From Planctomycetota bacterium (GTDB lineage: Bacteria > Planctomycetota > UBA1135 > UBA2386): a stretch of 64,000 nt of DNA. The stretch covers positions 496,001 through 560,000 of the forward strand of contig JACKIC010000001.1 of the NCBI GenBank assembly GCA_020638655.1. The letters run 5' to 3'. A program made the position numbers and the translations under genes. Shown here piece after piece: positions 37,858 to 48,966 of this stretch. The notes under the pieces were generated by a model that saw nothing but the letters and a program-made list of their open reading frames with translations, was not told where the DNA came from and searched no databases. How positions within the stretch are numbered: the stretch's first letter is position 1; each line of letters begins with the position of its first letter.

Positions 37858-39753
37858 ATGACGCTCGTGACCCTCGAAAAGATCGTCCGCCGCTTCGGCG
37901 AAGACCCGATCCTCGACGGGCTGTCGCTGCGCGTCGACGAAGGCGACCGCATCGGCGTGGTCGGCGACAACGGCGCCGGCAAGACCACGATGGTGCGCAT
38001 CCTCGCGGGCGTCGACCACGCCGACACGGGCGAACGCAACACCCGGCGCGACCTGCGCATCGCCTACGGCGCGCAGATGCCGGCGATGCCGAAGGGCACG
38101 ACCGTGCAGGACCTGGTGATGCTCGGCACCGGCGAGCACGCGGCGCTCGAGGCGCGCATGCGGCAACTCGAGACCAAGATGGCGGCAGGCGACGAGGCGG
38201 CGCTGCGCGCCTACGGCGAACTGCAGGCCGCGTTCGAGGCCGGCGGCGGCTACGACCGCACGCACCAGGTCGAGAAGGTGCTGTTCGGCCTCGGCTTCGG
38301 CGACGCCGACCTGCGCAAGGACGTGTCGGTGCTCAGCGGCGGCGAGAAGTCGCGCGTGCAGCTGGCGATCTTGATGACCACGCCCGCGGACCTGTTGATC
38401 CTCGACGAGCCCACCAACCACCTCGACCTGCAGGGCATCGAGTTCGTCGAAGGCTTCGTGCAGCGTTATCCCGGCGCAGTCGTCGTGGTCAGCCACGACC
38501 GCACCTTCCTCGACGCGATCGCCAACGCGATCGTCGAGGTCGGCGACGGCGTCGCCACGCGCTGGAAGGGCAACTTCAGCCACTACAGCCAACAGCGTGA
38601 TCAGGCGCTGCTCGCGCAGGCTCGCGCCTTCAAGAGCCAGCGCGAGTTCGTCGAGAAGGAGATGGAGTACATCCGCCGCAACATGGCGGGCCGCATGAGC
38701 GCGCAGGCCAAGGGCCGGCTCAAGCGCCTGCAGCGGCTGCAACTCATCGACAAGCCCAAGGGCAACCGCGCGTCGATGCGGCTCACGTTCGGCAAGACCA
38801 CGCGCGGCCAGCAGGGTCAAACCGCGATGGAAGGCGACGCGCTGACCGTCAAGGCGGGCAGCAGGCTGCTGATCGAGCGCGGCGAGTTCCGCGTCTGGTT
38901 CGGCGAGGTGACCGCGCTGCTGGGCCGAAACGGCGCGGGAAAGACGACCCTGCTGCGACTGCTCGCCGGCATCGGCCAGCCCGCCGCCGGCACGATCAAG
39001 CGCGCGCACAACCTGCGCGTCGGCTACTTCAGCCAGGAGAAGAACGACCTGCCGCAGCACGGCACCGTGCTCGAGGCGATGCGCGAACTCGACCGCACCG
39101 TCGACGACCGCGAGCTGCGCGACCACCTGGCGATGTTCCTGTTCTGCGGCGACGACGTCGACAAGCCGGTCGGCGAGCTGTCCGGCGGCGAGAAGCAGCG
39201 GCTCTCGCTGGCACGCATGACGCGCGCGCAGTTCGACCTGCTGTGCATGGACGAGCCCACCAACCACCTCGACGTCGCCGGCACCGAAGGTCTCGAGCAG
39301 GCGCTCAAGGAGTTCCCCGGCACCGTCGTGCTGATCACCCACGACCGCCGCCTCGTCACCGAGGTCGCCGACCGCGTGCTGTGGGTCGAGGGCGGCGGCA
39401 TCCGCACGTTCGATCAGGGCCTGGCGCAGTGCCAGCGTGTGCTTGCCGAAGAACGCGCCGCCGCGCGCGCCGCCGAGGCCGAGGCGCGCGACCGCGAACT
39501 CGCCAAGATCGCGGCCACGGCGCCACCGCCGGCCAAGGCGATCGAGTCGGGCAAGATCCGCAACCCGCTGCTGTTCGAGCGGCTCGAGCAGCGCATCATC
39601 GACCTCGAACAGGCGATCGCCGACGTGCAGTCGGCGATGCTCGATCCGGACAACTACGCGTCGGCCAGCAAGATGAAGGAACTGCAGGCGACCGAGGCCG
39701 CGAAGAAGGCGGAGCTCGCCGCGGCCTACGAGGAGTGGGAGAACTGGCAGTAG
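37858..39753 (+). CDS. ABC-F family ATPase
   Basis: 631 residues with two ABC domains and no membrane spans. Walker A motifs GDNGAGKTT and GRNGAGKTT, signatures LSGGEKSR and LSGGEKQR, Walker B motifs LLILDEPTNHLD and LLCMDEPTNHLD. The interdomain linker (about 245-325, highly charged) is typical of ABC-F translation factors, and the C-terminal coiled coil (LFERLEQRIIDLEQAI...) recalls Uup/YdiF. These proteins act on stalled ribosomes; subfamily cannot be set by eye. ATG 37858 gives the family start MTLVTLEKI. Confidence 0.92.
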   Translation: MTLVTLEKIVRRFGEDPILDGLSLRVDEGDRIGVVGDNGAGKTTMVRILAGVDHADTGERNTRRDLRIAYGAQMPAMPKGTTVQDLVMLGTGEHAALEARMRQLETKMAAGDEAALRAYGELQAAFEAGGGYDRTHQVEKVLFGLGFGDADLRKDVSVLSGGEKSRVQLAILMTTPADLLILDEPTNHLDLQGIEFVEGFVQRYPGAVVVVSHDRTFLDAIANAIVEVGDGVATRWKGNFSHYSQQRDQALLAQARAFKSQREFVEKEMEYIRRNMAGRMSAQAKGRLKRLQRLQLIDKPKGNRASMRLTFGKTTRGQQGQTAMEGDALTVKAGSRLLIERGEFRVWFGEVTALLGRNGAGKTTLLRLLAGIGQPAAGTIKRAHNLRVGYFSQEKNDLPQHGTVLEAMRELDRTVDDRELRDHLAMFLFCGDDVDKPVGELSGGEKQRLSLARMTRAQFDLLCMDEPTNHLDVAGTEGLEQALKEFPGTVVLITHDRRLVTEVADRVLWVEGGGIRTFDQGLAQCQRVLAEERAAARAAEAEARDRELAKIAATAPPPAKAIESGKIRNPLLFERLEQRIIDLEQAIADVQSAMLDPDNYASASKMKELQATEAAKKAELAAAYEEWENWQ

Positions 39754-39784
39754 CGCGCGGCGATCCGAAGCGCTGGACGCCCGT

Positions 39785-40426
39785 CTACTGCGCCGGCTTC
39801 GGCTTCTTGAAGAACCGCAGCACCGCGAGCACCAGCAACGCCACGCCGACCGCGAGGAACTGGATGCACGTCAGCAGACTGCGCGGCTTGCGGCCGACCT
39901 CGAGCACCAACACGTCGCTCTCGACCGGGCGCCCGCTGCTCGTGACGAGCAGCTGGCGCTCCTTGTCGCCGAGCTTCTTCACCGGGAACAGCAGACCTTC
40001 GAGGCTCTCGTTGGGGACCGTGTCGGACGGCAGGTCGGCGAGCTGCTTCCACTGCTTGTCGAAGGCGTAGACCCGAACGCCATCGAGAACGGGCACCTCA
40101 CCCGGCGGCACGTCCGCGTCGCCGTAGCGTTCGGCGAGCTTGCGCCACGCCTGCACGTAGGCGTGGTCCTCGCTGATGAGCGGGTAGCAGACGTTCTCGA
40201 TGCGTCCCGAACGCTCCTGGTAGGCGAGCATCGGATACATCGCCAGGTTCGTGCCCAGGCGCACGTACGGCTGCGGCGGTGCCGCGCCGGACTCCAGCGC
40301 GGCGAGCGAGACCGACGCCGGCTCGGGCTCGCTGTCGAGCGCGTGCCCGGTCTCGACGGCGCCGAAAGCCGTCAGGCCGATGCCGCCGATGCCCAGGAAG
40401 TACCACCAGCGGAAGATGATCAGCAT
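39785..40426 (-). CDS. Two-span membrane protein, unknown
   Basis: 213 residues: an N-terminal span (IIFRWWYFLGIGGIGLTAFG), an outside domain of about 145 residues with no motif I know, and a C-terminal span (LLTCIQFLAVGVALLVLAVLRFF) followed by a basic tail (KKPKPAQ). Third-position GC is typical of the genome. Convergent with the ABC-F gene and in line with the ATPase at 40483. Confidence 0.6.
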   Translation of the reverse strand: MLIIFRWWYFLGIGGIGLTAFGAVETGHALDSEPEPASVSLAALESGAAPPQPYVRLGTNLAMYPMLAYQERSGRIENVCYPLISEDHAYVQAWRKLAERYGDADVPPGEVPVLDGVRVYAFDKQWKQLADLPSDTVPNESLEGLLFPVKKLGDKERQLLVTSSGRPVESDVLVLEVGRKPRSLLTCIQFLAVGVALLVLAVLRFFKKPKPAQ

Positions 40427-40482
40427 CGGGCGCGCATCATGAACATCGACGCCGGGCCGCGCCAGCGGTCCCGCCCGCTGCG

Positions 40483-41631
40483 CTAGGGCGCCGTCCCAAC
40501 CAGGCTACCGAGCTCGGTCCACGGCACGCACTCGATGCCTTCGTCGAGTGCGTATCGCCGCGTCCCGGGGTAGACGACGAGCAGCCGGTCCAGTCGCAGA
40601 TCCTGCTGGACCACGCGCATCGACTTGGTGACGCGCGGAGCGTCCTGGAGCTTCATCTCGATCCCGACACGCTGGCCGCGATGCAGGAAGAACAGATCGA
40701 GCTCTGAACCTGCGTGCACGGCATGGAACCACGCCTGGTCCGGCTGGAACACGCGCAAGACCTCCTCGAGGACGAAGCCCTCCCACGACGCGCCGAGCTT
40801 GGGATTCGTGATCAACTGCGAGTGGTCCTGCACGCCCTGCAACGCGTGGAACAGGCCGCTGTCGCGCAGGTAGATCTTCGGGCTCTTCACCAGGCGCTTG
40901 CCGAGGTTCTCGTGCCAGGGCTGCAGTACCCGAACCATGAACGTCTGCTCGAGTGCGTCGAGATACTTGCGGGTCGTGTGCGGGGAGACGCCCATCGACG
41001 CCGCGATCTCGGCGCCGTTCCAGATCTGGCCGTGGTAGTGCGACAGCATCGTCCAGAACCGGCGCATCGTCGCGGGCGCCATGCCGAAGCCGAGCACGCC
41101 GAGGTCGCGCTCGAGGAACGTGGAGAGGAAGTGCTGCCGCCAGCGGTAACTGTCGGCGTCGCTCGCGGCGAGAAACGACCGCGGGAAACCACCGCGCACC
41201 CACAGGCGGTCGCGGGCCCCGGTACCGACCTCGGTGAGATCGAAGCCGCGCAGCTCGACGATCTCGACACGCCCCGCAAGCGACTCCGCAGACTGGCGCG
41301 ACAACTCCGGTGAAGCACTGCCCAGCACGAGAAAGCGGGCCGGGACATCCGGTCGATCGGCCAACACCCGCAACACGGGGAACAGCTCCGGATGTCGCTG
41401 CGCCTCGTCGAGCACCACCAGCCCGCCCAGCGAGCGCAGCGTCGTCATCGGCTGCTCCAGAGCGGCCGCCGCCGATGGATCCTCGAGGTCGAAGAAGTGC
41501 ACTGGACCGGCGGCATCGATCCCGCGCGCCAGGGTCGACTTACCGCACTGTCGCGGACCGACCAGCAAGACGACCGGGCTGCGCCCGAGGGCGCCCCGCA
41601 GCTGCTCTGCGTAACCTTCCCGACTGATCAT
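40483..41631 (-). CDS. AAA ATPase with DUF4143 domain
   Basis: 382 residues. N-terminal AAA domain: Walker A GPRQCGKST (about 25-33), Walker B GLVVLDEAQ (about 69-77), sensor-like LVLGSASPEL. A C-terminal DUF4143 domain follows (RYWTML-type segment, GSELDLFFLHRGQRVGIEMKL near the end is nuclease-fold-like with E-x-K). Such genes are widespread, mobile and of unclear function. The upstream region is unusually AT-rich for this genome, and a MITE lies 75 bases away, so acquisition by transfer is plausible. Confidence 0.85.
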   Translation of the reverse strand: MISREGYAEQLRGALGRSPVVLLVGPRQCGKSTLARGIDAAGPVHFFDLEDPSAAAALEQPMTTLRSLGGLVVLDEAQRHPELFPVLRVLADRPDVPARFLVLGSASPELSRQSAESLAGRVEIVELRGFDLTEVGTGARDRLWVRGGFPRSFLAASDADSYRWRQHFLSTFLERDLGVLGFGMAPATMRRFWTMLSHYHGQIWNGAEIAASMGVSPHTTRKYLDALEQTFMVRVLQPWHENLGKRLVKSPKIYLRDSGLFHALQGVQDHSQLITNPKLGASWEGFVLEEVLRVFQPDQAWFHAVHAGSELDLFFLHRGQRVGIEMKLQDAPRVTKSMRVVQQDLRLDRLLVVYPGTRRYALDEGIECVPWTELGSLVGTAP

Positions 41632-41665
41632 GGTTGAAATCTTGCACTGTTCGTGCGTTATTTCT

Positions 41666-41671
41666 AGTATA
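41666..41671 (-). promoter_or_regulatory. Putative -10 box (TATACT) of the AAA/DUF4143 gene
   Basis: TATACT on the minus strand, 34 bases before ATG 41631, in the most AT-rich patch of the window. Nearest to the standard TATAAT of any box seen here. Confidence 0.5.
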
Positions 41672-41696
41672 AATGGCCCGAGAATGCGGCGCGACG

Positions 41697-41705
41697 GATT
41701 ACTAG
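41697..41705 (+). repeat. Left target-site repeat of the MITE
   Basis: GATTACTAG, matching the right copy at 41823-41831 in 8 of 9 bases. Confidence 0.65.
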
Positions 41706-41706
41706 G

Positions 41707-41821
41707 GAACTGATTCCTTGCGTGGCGTACGCCGCGCGGCTGGCGGAAAGTGCCGCCGGGGAGCCTGTTCTGCGGCTCTGATTCGAGGTGCGCGCCTGTG
41801 CACCACGGAAGGAATCAGTCC
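41707..41821 (+). mobile_element. MITE related to the insertion sequence at 9581
   Basis: 115 bases with no gene. Left end GAACTGATTCCTTGCGTGG then CGTAC; right end reads inward GGACTGATTCCTTCCGTGG. Each tip differs from the insertion sequence's tip by one base. The inside is unrelated to the insertion sequence apart from a few bases near the right tip. It was probably moved by that transposase. It separates the AAA/DUF4143 gene from the 3' end of the cytochrome/TPR gene. Confidence 0.8.
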
Positions 41822-41822
41822 T

Positions 41823-41831
41823 GATTACCAG
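41823..41831 (+). repeat. Right target-site repeat of the MITE
   Basis: GATTACCAG, the partner of 41697-41705. A 9-base duplication fits IS1-type transposition. Confidence 0.65.
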
Positions 41832-41850
41832 CACCCGCTTCGCGCCCCCG

Positions 41851-43698
41851 CTAGCGGTCCAGCTGCCGACGCAGCCTGGCGACCGCGGGATCGTCCGGCG
41901 CCAGGGCCGCCGCCTGCTGCAGGGCCTCGCGCGCCCGGTCCTTGTCGCCGCGCTCCAGCAGCACCCGGCCGAGCAGCAGCCAGGCGCTGAAGTACTGCGG
42001 ATCGATCTGCAGGGCCCGGCTGTAGTGCAACTCGGCATCGGCCAGGTCCCCTTCGCTGAAGCTCGCGGTCGCGTAGTTGTGGTGGAGCACCGCCACGTTG
42101 GGCATCGACAACAGGGCGATCTTGAAGTGCTCACGCGCCGTCTTGCTGTCGCCCGCGCGCGCCAGGATCGCGCCGAGCTGCGCGTTGGCCATGCCGTTGG
42201 TGTTGTCGATGTCCAGCGCCTCGCGGTAGTGCCGCACCGCGTCCTCGACGCGGCCCGCGGCTTCGAGGCACCGCCCCCATTCGGCGTGCACCGTGGCGCG
42301 GTCGGGATGGAAGCGCTCGGCGCGCGCAATCGCGACCAGGGCGGCGTCGTGGTCACCGCGCTCGCGTTCGAGGCCGGCGAGTTGCAGCCACAGGTTGCCG
42401 GCTTCGGGTTCCTTGTCGAGGTCGTGGCGCAGCAGCGCGCGCTGCAGCCACTGCCGCTGCTCGAGGTCTCCGACCGTGACGCTGAACGTCAACGTCGCCA
42501 TCTCGTCGAGCGAGCGCTGCCCGAAGCGAACGCGCACCGGCGGCCGGTTGGGGTTGGCGGCGTTGGCCTCGCTGTTGTCGTAGACGTAGTCCATGACCAG
42601 CCGCGCGCCCGCCGGTAGGGCGATCGGGGCGACGCAGCGATAGTCGTCCTGCCAGTCGAAGTCCCAGCGGTCGATCGCCAGCAGCACGCGCTCGCTGCCG
42701 TTCGGCAGGATCGCCAGGGCGCGCATGCTGCGGCCGAGGTAGTGCGCGTGCGGATACACGGCGTGCACGCTGGTCGCGACCGGCAGGGTCAACTCGTCGC
42801 GGACGCGGTACGACGCTTCGCCCGCCGGGATGTCGATGTCGGCGTTGAACAGCGCCAGCGGGAACATCTGCACGGTCGGCGCCTCGTTGGTGAAATAGAG
42901 CCCGATCTGCGGCTGCACGACCTCGCGTTTGCCGGTCGGCTGCACGTGCACCTGCAGCACCAGGTCGTGACCGGGCCACAGCCGGAACGCCTGCCCCGGC
43001 GGCGACGGGCGCGTGCGTTTGCCCGGCGTCCAGCCGAGGAAGTGGCCGTCGGGCGGCAGCGCCCCGCCCATCGCCATGCCCGGATAACCCGGCGTCTCGT
43101 CGAGCGCTTCGAGCCGCCGCGACTCGAAGGTCGGATCGACGGCGAGCACCGCGTGGTGCACGGCGCGGTTGCCGGGCCGGATCTCGACCGCGCTCACGAA
43201 CTTCACGCCGTCGAGGTCGAGCGGGATCACGAGGTTGCGGAACACGTCGCCGCCGCCGGCCTCCACCACGAGCGGCTGCGGCGCGGTCACCACGAGGTCC
43301 GGTTCGCGCAGCTGCCAACCGCTCGCGAACACCGGCGGCTTCGGCTCCGCGGCCTCGTCGCCGCGCGGCGCGCCGTTCTCCACCCACCGCCGCAGCAGCT
43401 CGATCTCCGCGGGCTGCAGGCGGCGGTCACCGACGAAATCGCCGTGCGTCGGCAACCACGGCGGCATCAGCCGCGCGCCGGTGACCTCGACGATCTGCTC
43501 GCGCTTCTTGTGCACGTCCGCGAACGTCAGCAGCGAGAACGGCGCCGGTTCCCCCGGTCGGTGGCACGGCGCGCACGAACGCAGGATCAGCGGCGCGACG
43601 TGTTCGGCGTAGGCCGGCGCGGCGACGCCGCCGTCACCGCCGCAGCTCGCCGCGAGCACTAACGAAACCAGCGCGCCGAAGCGGAGCAGGTGAACCAT
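41851..43698 (-). CDS. Cytochrome c / copper monooxygenase-like / TPR lipoprotein
   Basis: 615 residues. Lipobox LAASC, then a single haem site CAPCH (about 41-45) in a small cytochrome-like domain. The middle (about 130-420) has the spaced histidines of type II ascorbate-dependent monooxygenases: AVHHAVL (HH) and VYPHAHYLGR (HxH). The last 180 residues hold about five TPR units (e.g. GMANAQLGAILARAGDSKTAREHFKIAL). Similar three-part proteins are known from Planctomycetota and Acidobacteriota, without a tested reaction. ATG 43698 starts the signal peptide, 8 bases after a -10 box. Confidence 0.75.
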   Translation of the reverse strand: MVHLLRFGALVSLVLAASCGGDGGVAAPAYAEHVAPLILRSCAPCHRPGEPAPFSLLTFADVHKKREQIVEVTGARLMPPWLPTHGDFVGDRRLQPAEIELLRRWVENGAPRGDEAAEPKPPVFASGWQLREPDLVVTAPQPLVVEAGGGDVFRNLVIPLDLDGVKFVSAVEIRPGNRAVHHAVLAVDPTFESRRLEALDETPGYPGMAMGGALPPDGHFLGWTPGKRTRPSPPGQAFRLWPGHDLVLQVHVQPTGKREVVQPQIGLYFTNEAPTVQMFPLALFNADIDIPAGEASYRVRDELTLPVATSVHAVYPHAHYLGRSMRALAILPNGSERVLLAIDRWDFDWQDDYRCVAPIALPAGARLVMDYVYDNSEANAANPNRPPVRVRFGQRSLDEMATLTFSVTVGDLEQRQWLQRALLRHDLDKEPEAGNLWLQLAGLERERGDHDAALVAIARAERFHPDRATVHAEWGRCLEAAGRVEDAVRHYREALDIDNTNGMANAQLGAILARAGDSKTAREHFKIALLSMPNVAVLHHNYATASFSEGDLADAELHYSRALQIDPQYFSAWLLLGRVLLERGDKDRAREALQQAAALAPDDPAVARLRRQLDR

Positions 43699-43706
43699 CG
43701 CCGGGC

Positions 43707-43712
43707 ATGCTA
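43707..43712 (-). promoter_or_regulatory. Putative -10 box (TAGCAT) of the cytochrome/TPR gene
   Basis: TAGCAT on the minus strand, 8 bases before ATG 43698; near-leaderless layout. Confidence 0.4.
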
Positions 43713-43778
43713 CGCCGCACCCGCCGCGGAACTGTGCCCTGATCCATGCCCGGCGCGCGCCGCGCACGTATCGACCGC

Positions 43779-44513
43779 ATGCCTCTCCGCCTTCGACCAC
43801 CCCTCGACGCCGAACGGCTCACCCCCGGACTCCTCGTGGCCCGACGCGGCTTCTTCGGCACCGTCGCCGCGGCCTGCGCCGCCGCCTCCCTGCCCGGCAG
43901 CCGCGCGATCTGGCGCGATCGCCAGGACCCCGGGGACTGGACGATGGCGCGGTTCGTCGCCGAGGTGACCCCGGTCTGCAAGGAACTGCTCACCGACACC
44001 TCCGCGCGCGGTCAGGACCGCTACCTGCTGACGCTGGCGAGCTTCGCGGTGCGGCTCGGCGCCGTGCCCACGCCGGACGCGAGGCAGGTCGGCGAGGGCC
44101 ACCGCATCGGCAGCCACCACGGACCGGAGCCGTTCACGGTGCTGCACTGGCTGCTTGAGCCGGGCGCCAGGATCCAGCCGCACGCCCACACCTACGGCAA
44201 CGTCGTCACCCTGGGGCTGGCGGGTATGGCGCGCGTCGACAACTTCGAGGTCGTGGGCGAACGCGACTACGCGAGCACCGAGCCGGTGGTCGTGCAACGC
44301 ACACACCAGCAGCTGCTGCGTCCCGGCGACGTCAACCTCGTCTCGCTCGAGCGCAGCTACGTGCACGGCTTCGTGGCCGGCCCCCAGGGCGCGGCTGGGC
44401 TGGACATCACCACCCGGATCGCTGCCAAGCAGCCCACCCCGCTGCTCACCCTCGGCGAGCCGCTGGACCGCGAAGCGATGACCTTCGCGGCGCGCTGGAC
44501 GACCGGCGGCTGA
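43779..44513 (+). CDS. Cupin thiol-dioxygenase-like protein (PCO/ADO type)
   Basis: 244 residues. A twin-arginine-like RRGFFGTVAAACAAASLP sits at about 24-41, late for a signal peptide, so export is uncertain. The cupin core contains LHWLLEPGARIQPHAHTYGNVV, with the HxH metal pair, and a later HGF histidine (YVHGFVAG). This order matches cysteine dioxygenase-like enzymes such as plant cysteine oxidase and 2-aminoethanethiol dioxygenase, which oxidise thiols with Fe(II) and O2. ATG 43746 is also possible. Divergent from the cytochrome/copper gene. Confidence 0.65.
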   Translation: MPLRLRPPLDAERLTPGLLVARRGFFGTVAAACAAASLPGSRAIWRDRQDPGDWTMARFVAEVTPVCKELLTDTSARGQDRYLLTLASFAVRLGAVPTPDARQVGEGHRIGSHHGPEPFTVLHWLLEPGARIQPHAHTYGNVVTLGLAGMARVDNFEVVGERDYASTEPVVVQRTHQQLLRPGDVNLVSLERSYVHGFVAGPQGAAGLDITTRIAAKQPTPLLTLGEPLDREAMTFAARWTTGG

Positions 44514-44525
44514 GCCGCCGCCCCG

Positions 44526-47336
<2,811 letters not shown>

Positions 47337-47415
47337 GGGAGGGGAAGGCTCATGAGATCCCGCTGCGCACTTGGGCCACATGCGCAGAAGGGCGAAGATC
47401 GGGCGATCGTGGAGC

Positions 47416-47421
47416 TACCCT
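47416..47421 (+). promoter_or_regulatory. Putative -10 box (TACCCT) of the glycosidase-like gene
   Basis: TACCCT 7 bases before ATG 47429, the tightest spacing seen; transcription would start at or next to the start codon. Confidence 0.4.
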
Positions 47422-47428
47422 GTTGCTG

Positions 47429-48943
47429 ATGCGCCTCGCCCTGTCGGCCGCCCTGTGCCTGCTCACCCCGCTCGCCGCGCAGGCGCCGCGCGCCACGGTC
47501 GCCACGCACTACTTCTATTGGTACCACTGGCCGACCGAGCACTTCGACGAACCGGGCGCGCCCGGTCCCGAAGGACACTGCCGCCACCTGCCGGAGCCGC
47601 AGAAGGTCAGCTACCGCTCGGCCGAGTGGCACGCGCTGAACTTCGCGCAGATGGGTGAGGCCGACATCGACGTGGCGCTGCCCGTCTACTGGGGCGCGCC
47701 CGGCGCCTACGAACGGCCCAACCTGCAGTTCTCGCGATCGGGCCTGCCGCCGATGGTCGAGGCCCTCGACCGCCTCGCCGCCGCGGGCACCAAGGCACCC
47801 AAGCTCGGCCTGTTCTACGACACGAGCACGCTCGCCAACGACGTCTGCGGTCGCGAACCGCGCGGCGGCAAGGCCGACCTCACCACCGACACGGGGCTCG
47901 ACCTGTTCTGCACCACCGTCACCGACTACTTCGCGGCGATCCCGCCCAGGCACTGGGCGAAACACCGCGGCGGCGCGCTGGTCGTGCTCTACGTCAGCGG
48001 CTTCGCCGCCGGGTGGAACCCGCAGCTCGGTGACCACCTGCGCGAACGCTTCGCGGCGCGGTTCGAAGGTGAGACCGTGTGCCTCGTCGCCGATGCGTCG
48101 TGGGGCGAGATCGGCCAGGACCTGACCACCAGCTGGGGCGCCGCGCTGTGGGGCCCCAAGCTGTTCGACAAGGTCGCGCAGATCGGCCCCGGCTACGACG
48201 ACCGCGCCGTGCCCGGCCGCCGCACGCCGGTGCGCGAGCGCGAGGACGGCGCGTTCTACCGCTGGTCGTGGCAACAGGTGCTGGCGCGGCGACCCGAGCT
48301 CGTGCTGCTCGAGACCTGGAACGAGCTGCACGAGGGCACCGAGCTGTGCCCGACGCGCGAAGCCGGCAGGCAGTATCTCGACCTCACCGCGCAGTGGATC
48401 GGCAAGCTGCGCAGCGGTGAGGACGGCGGCGCGCCGATCGAATTGCGCTGGCCGCAGCCGCGCCCCCAGCCCGATCGCAGCTGGGGCGAAGCCGCCAAGG
48501 ACCAGCAGCAGGTCGCCGTCGACTTCGCCACCGCCGAGCGCATCGGTCTGCGTGAGGTCGCCCTCGAGGACGGACCGTGCCGCATCGACGATGGCACCCT
48601 GTGCGCCGGCAAGGCCGCCGAAGGCCTCGGCAACTACCTCTACTTCCAGATCAGCGACCACTTCGTCTTCGACGGCGACGGCGACTTCGAGCTGCAGGTG
48701 CGCCGCCGTCCCGAGCACCGCCTGTGGGTCGAATACGACTCGCACGACGCCAAGGCGACGCTCGCCGGCGCCTACACCACCTGCCGGCCGGCGAGCTCGC
48801 GCACCGACGGCGACTGGCTGATCGAGACCTACGAGCTGCGCCGCGCGCGCTTCGCCAACCGCCAGAACGGCGGCGCCGACCTCCGCTTCGTGCTGCCCGA
48901 CCGGGCCGCGGCGATCGGCGGGCTGGTGCTCAGACGCCGCTGA
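47429..48943 (+). CDS. Secreted glycoside-hydrolase-like protein
   Basis: 504 residues: signal peptide (LALSAALCLLTPLAAQA), then a barrel-like domain with YFYWYHWPTEHF near the start and WNELHEGTE near 310, features shared with the GH71/GH99-like and DUF5010 proteins that act on glycans. A C-terminal beta region (about 385-504) may bind carbohydrate. The catalytic residues are not certain by eye; the Glu in ETWNELHEG is the best candidate. Followed 23 bases later by a GT-C-like membrane protein, suggesting a link in glycan work. Confidence 0.65.
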   Translation: MRLALSAALCLLTPLAAQAPRATVATHYFYWYHWPTEHFDEPGAPGPEGHCRHLPEPQKVSYRSAEWHALNFAQMGEADIDVALPVYWGAPGAYERPNLQFSRSGLPPMVEALDRLAAAGTKAPKLGLFYDTSTLANDVCGREPRGGKADLTTDTGLDLFCTTVTDYFAAIPPRHWAKHRGGALVVLYVSGFAAGWNPQLGDHLRERFAARFEGETVCLVADASWGEIGQDLTTSWGAALWGPKLFDKVAQIGPGYDDRAVPGRRTPVREREDGAFYRWSWQQVLARRPELVLLETWNELHEGTELCPTREAGRQYLDLTAQWIGKLRSGEDGGAPIELRWPQPRPQPDRSWGEAAKDQQQVAVDFATAERIGLREVALEDGPCRIDDGTLCAGKAAEGLGNYLYFQISDHFVFDGDGDFELQVRRRPEHRLWVEYDSHDAKATLAGAYTTCRPASSRTDGDWLIETYELRRARFANRQNGGADLRFVLPDRAAAIGGLVLRRR

Positions 48944-48966
48944 CGGCGCGCCCCCATCACTTCGAC

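Noticed and set aside
41707..41821. Small RNA or small gene in the MITE
   Set aside because: No convincing reading frame or promoter inside; the ends explain it as a transposon derivative.
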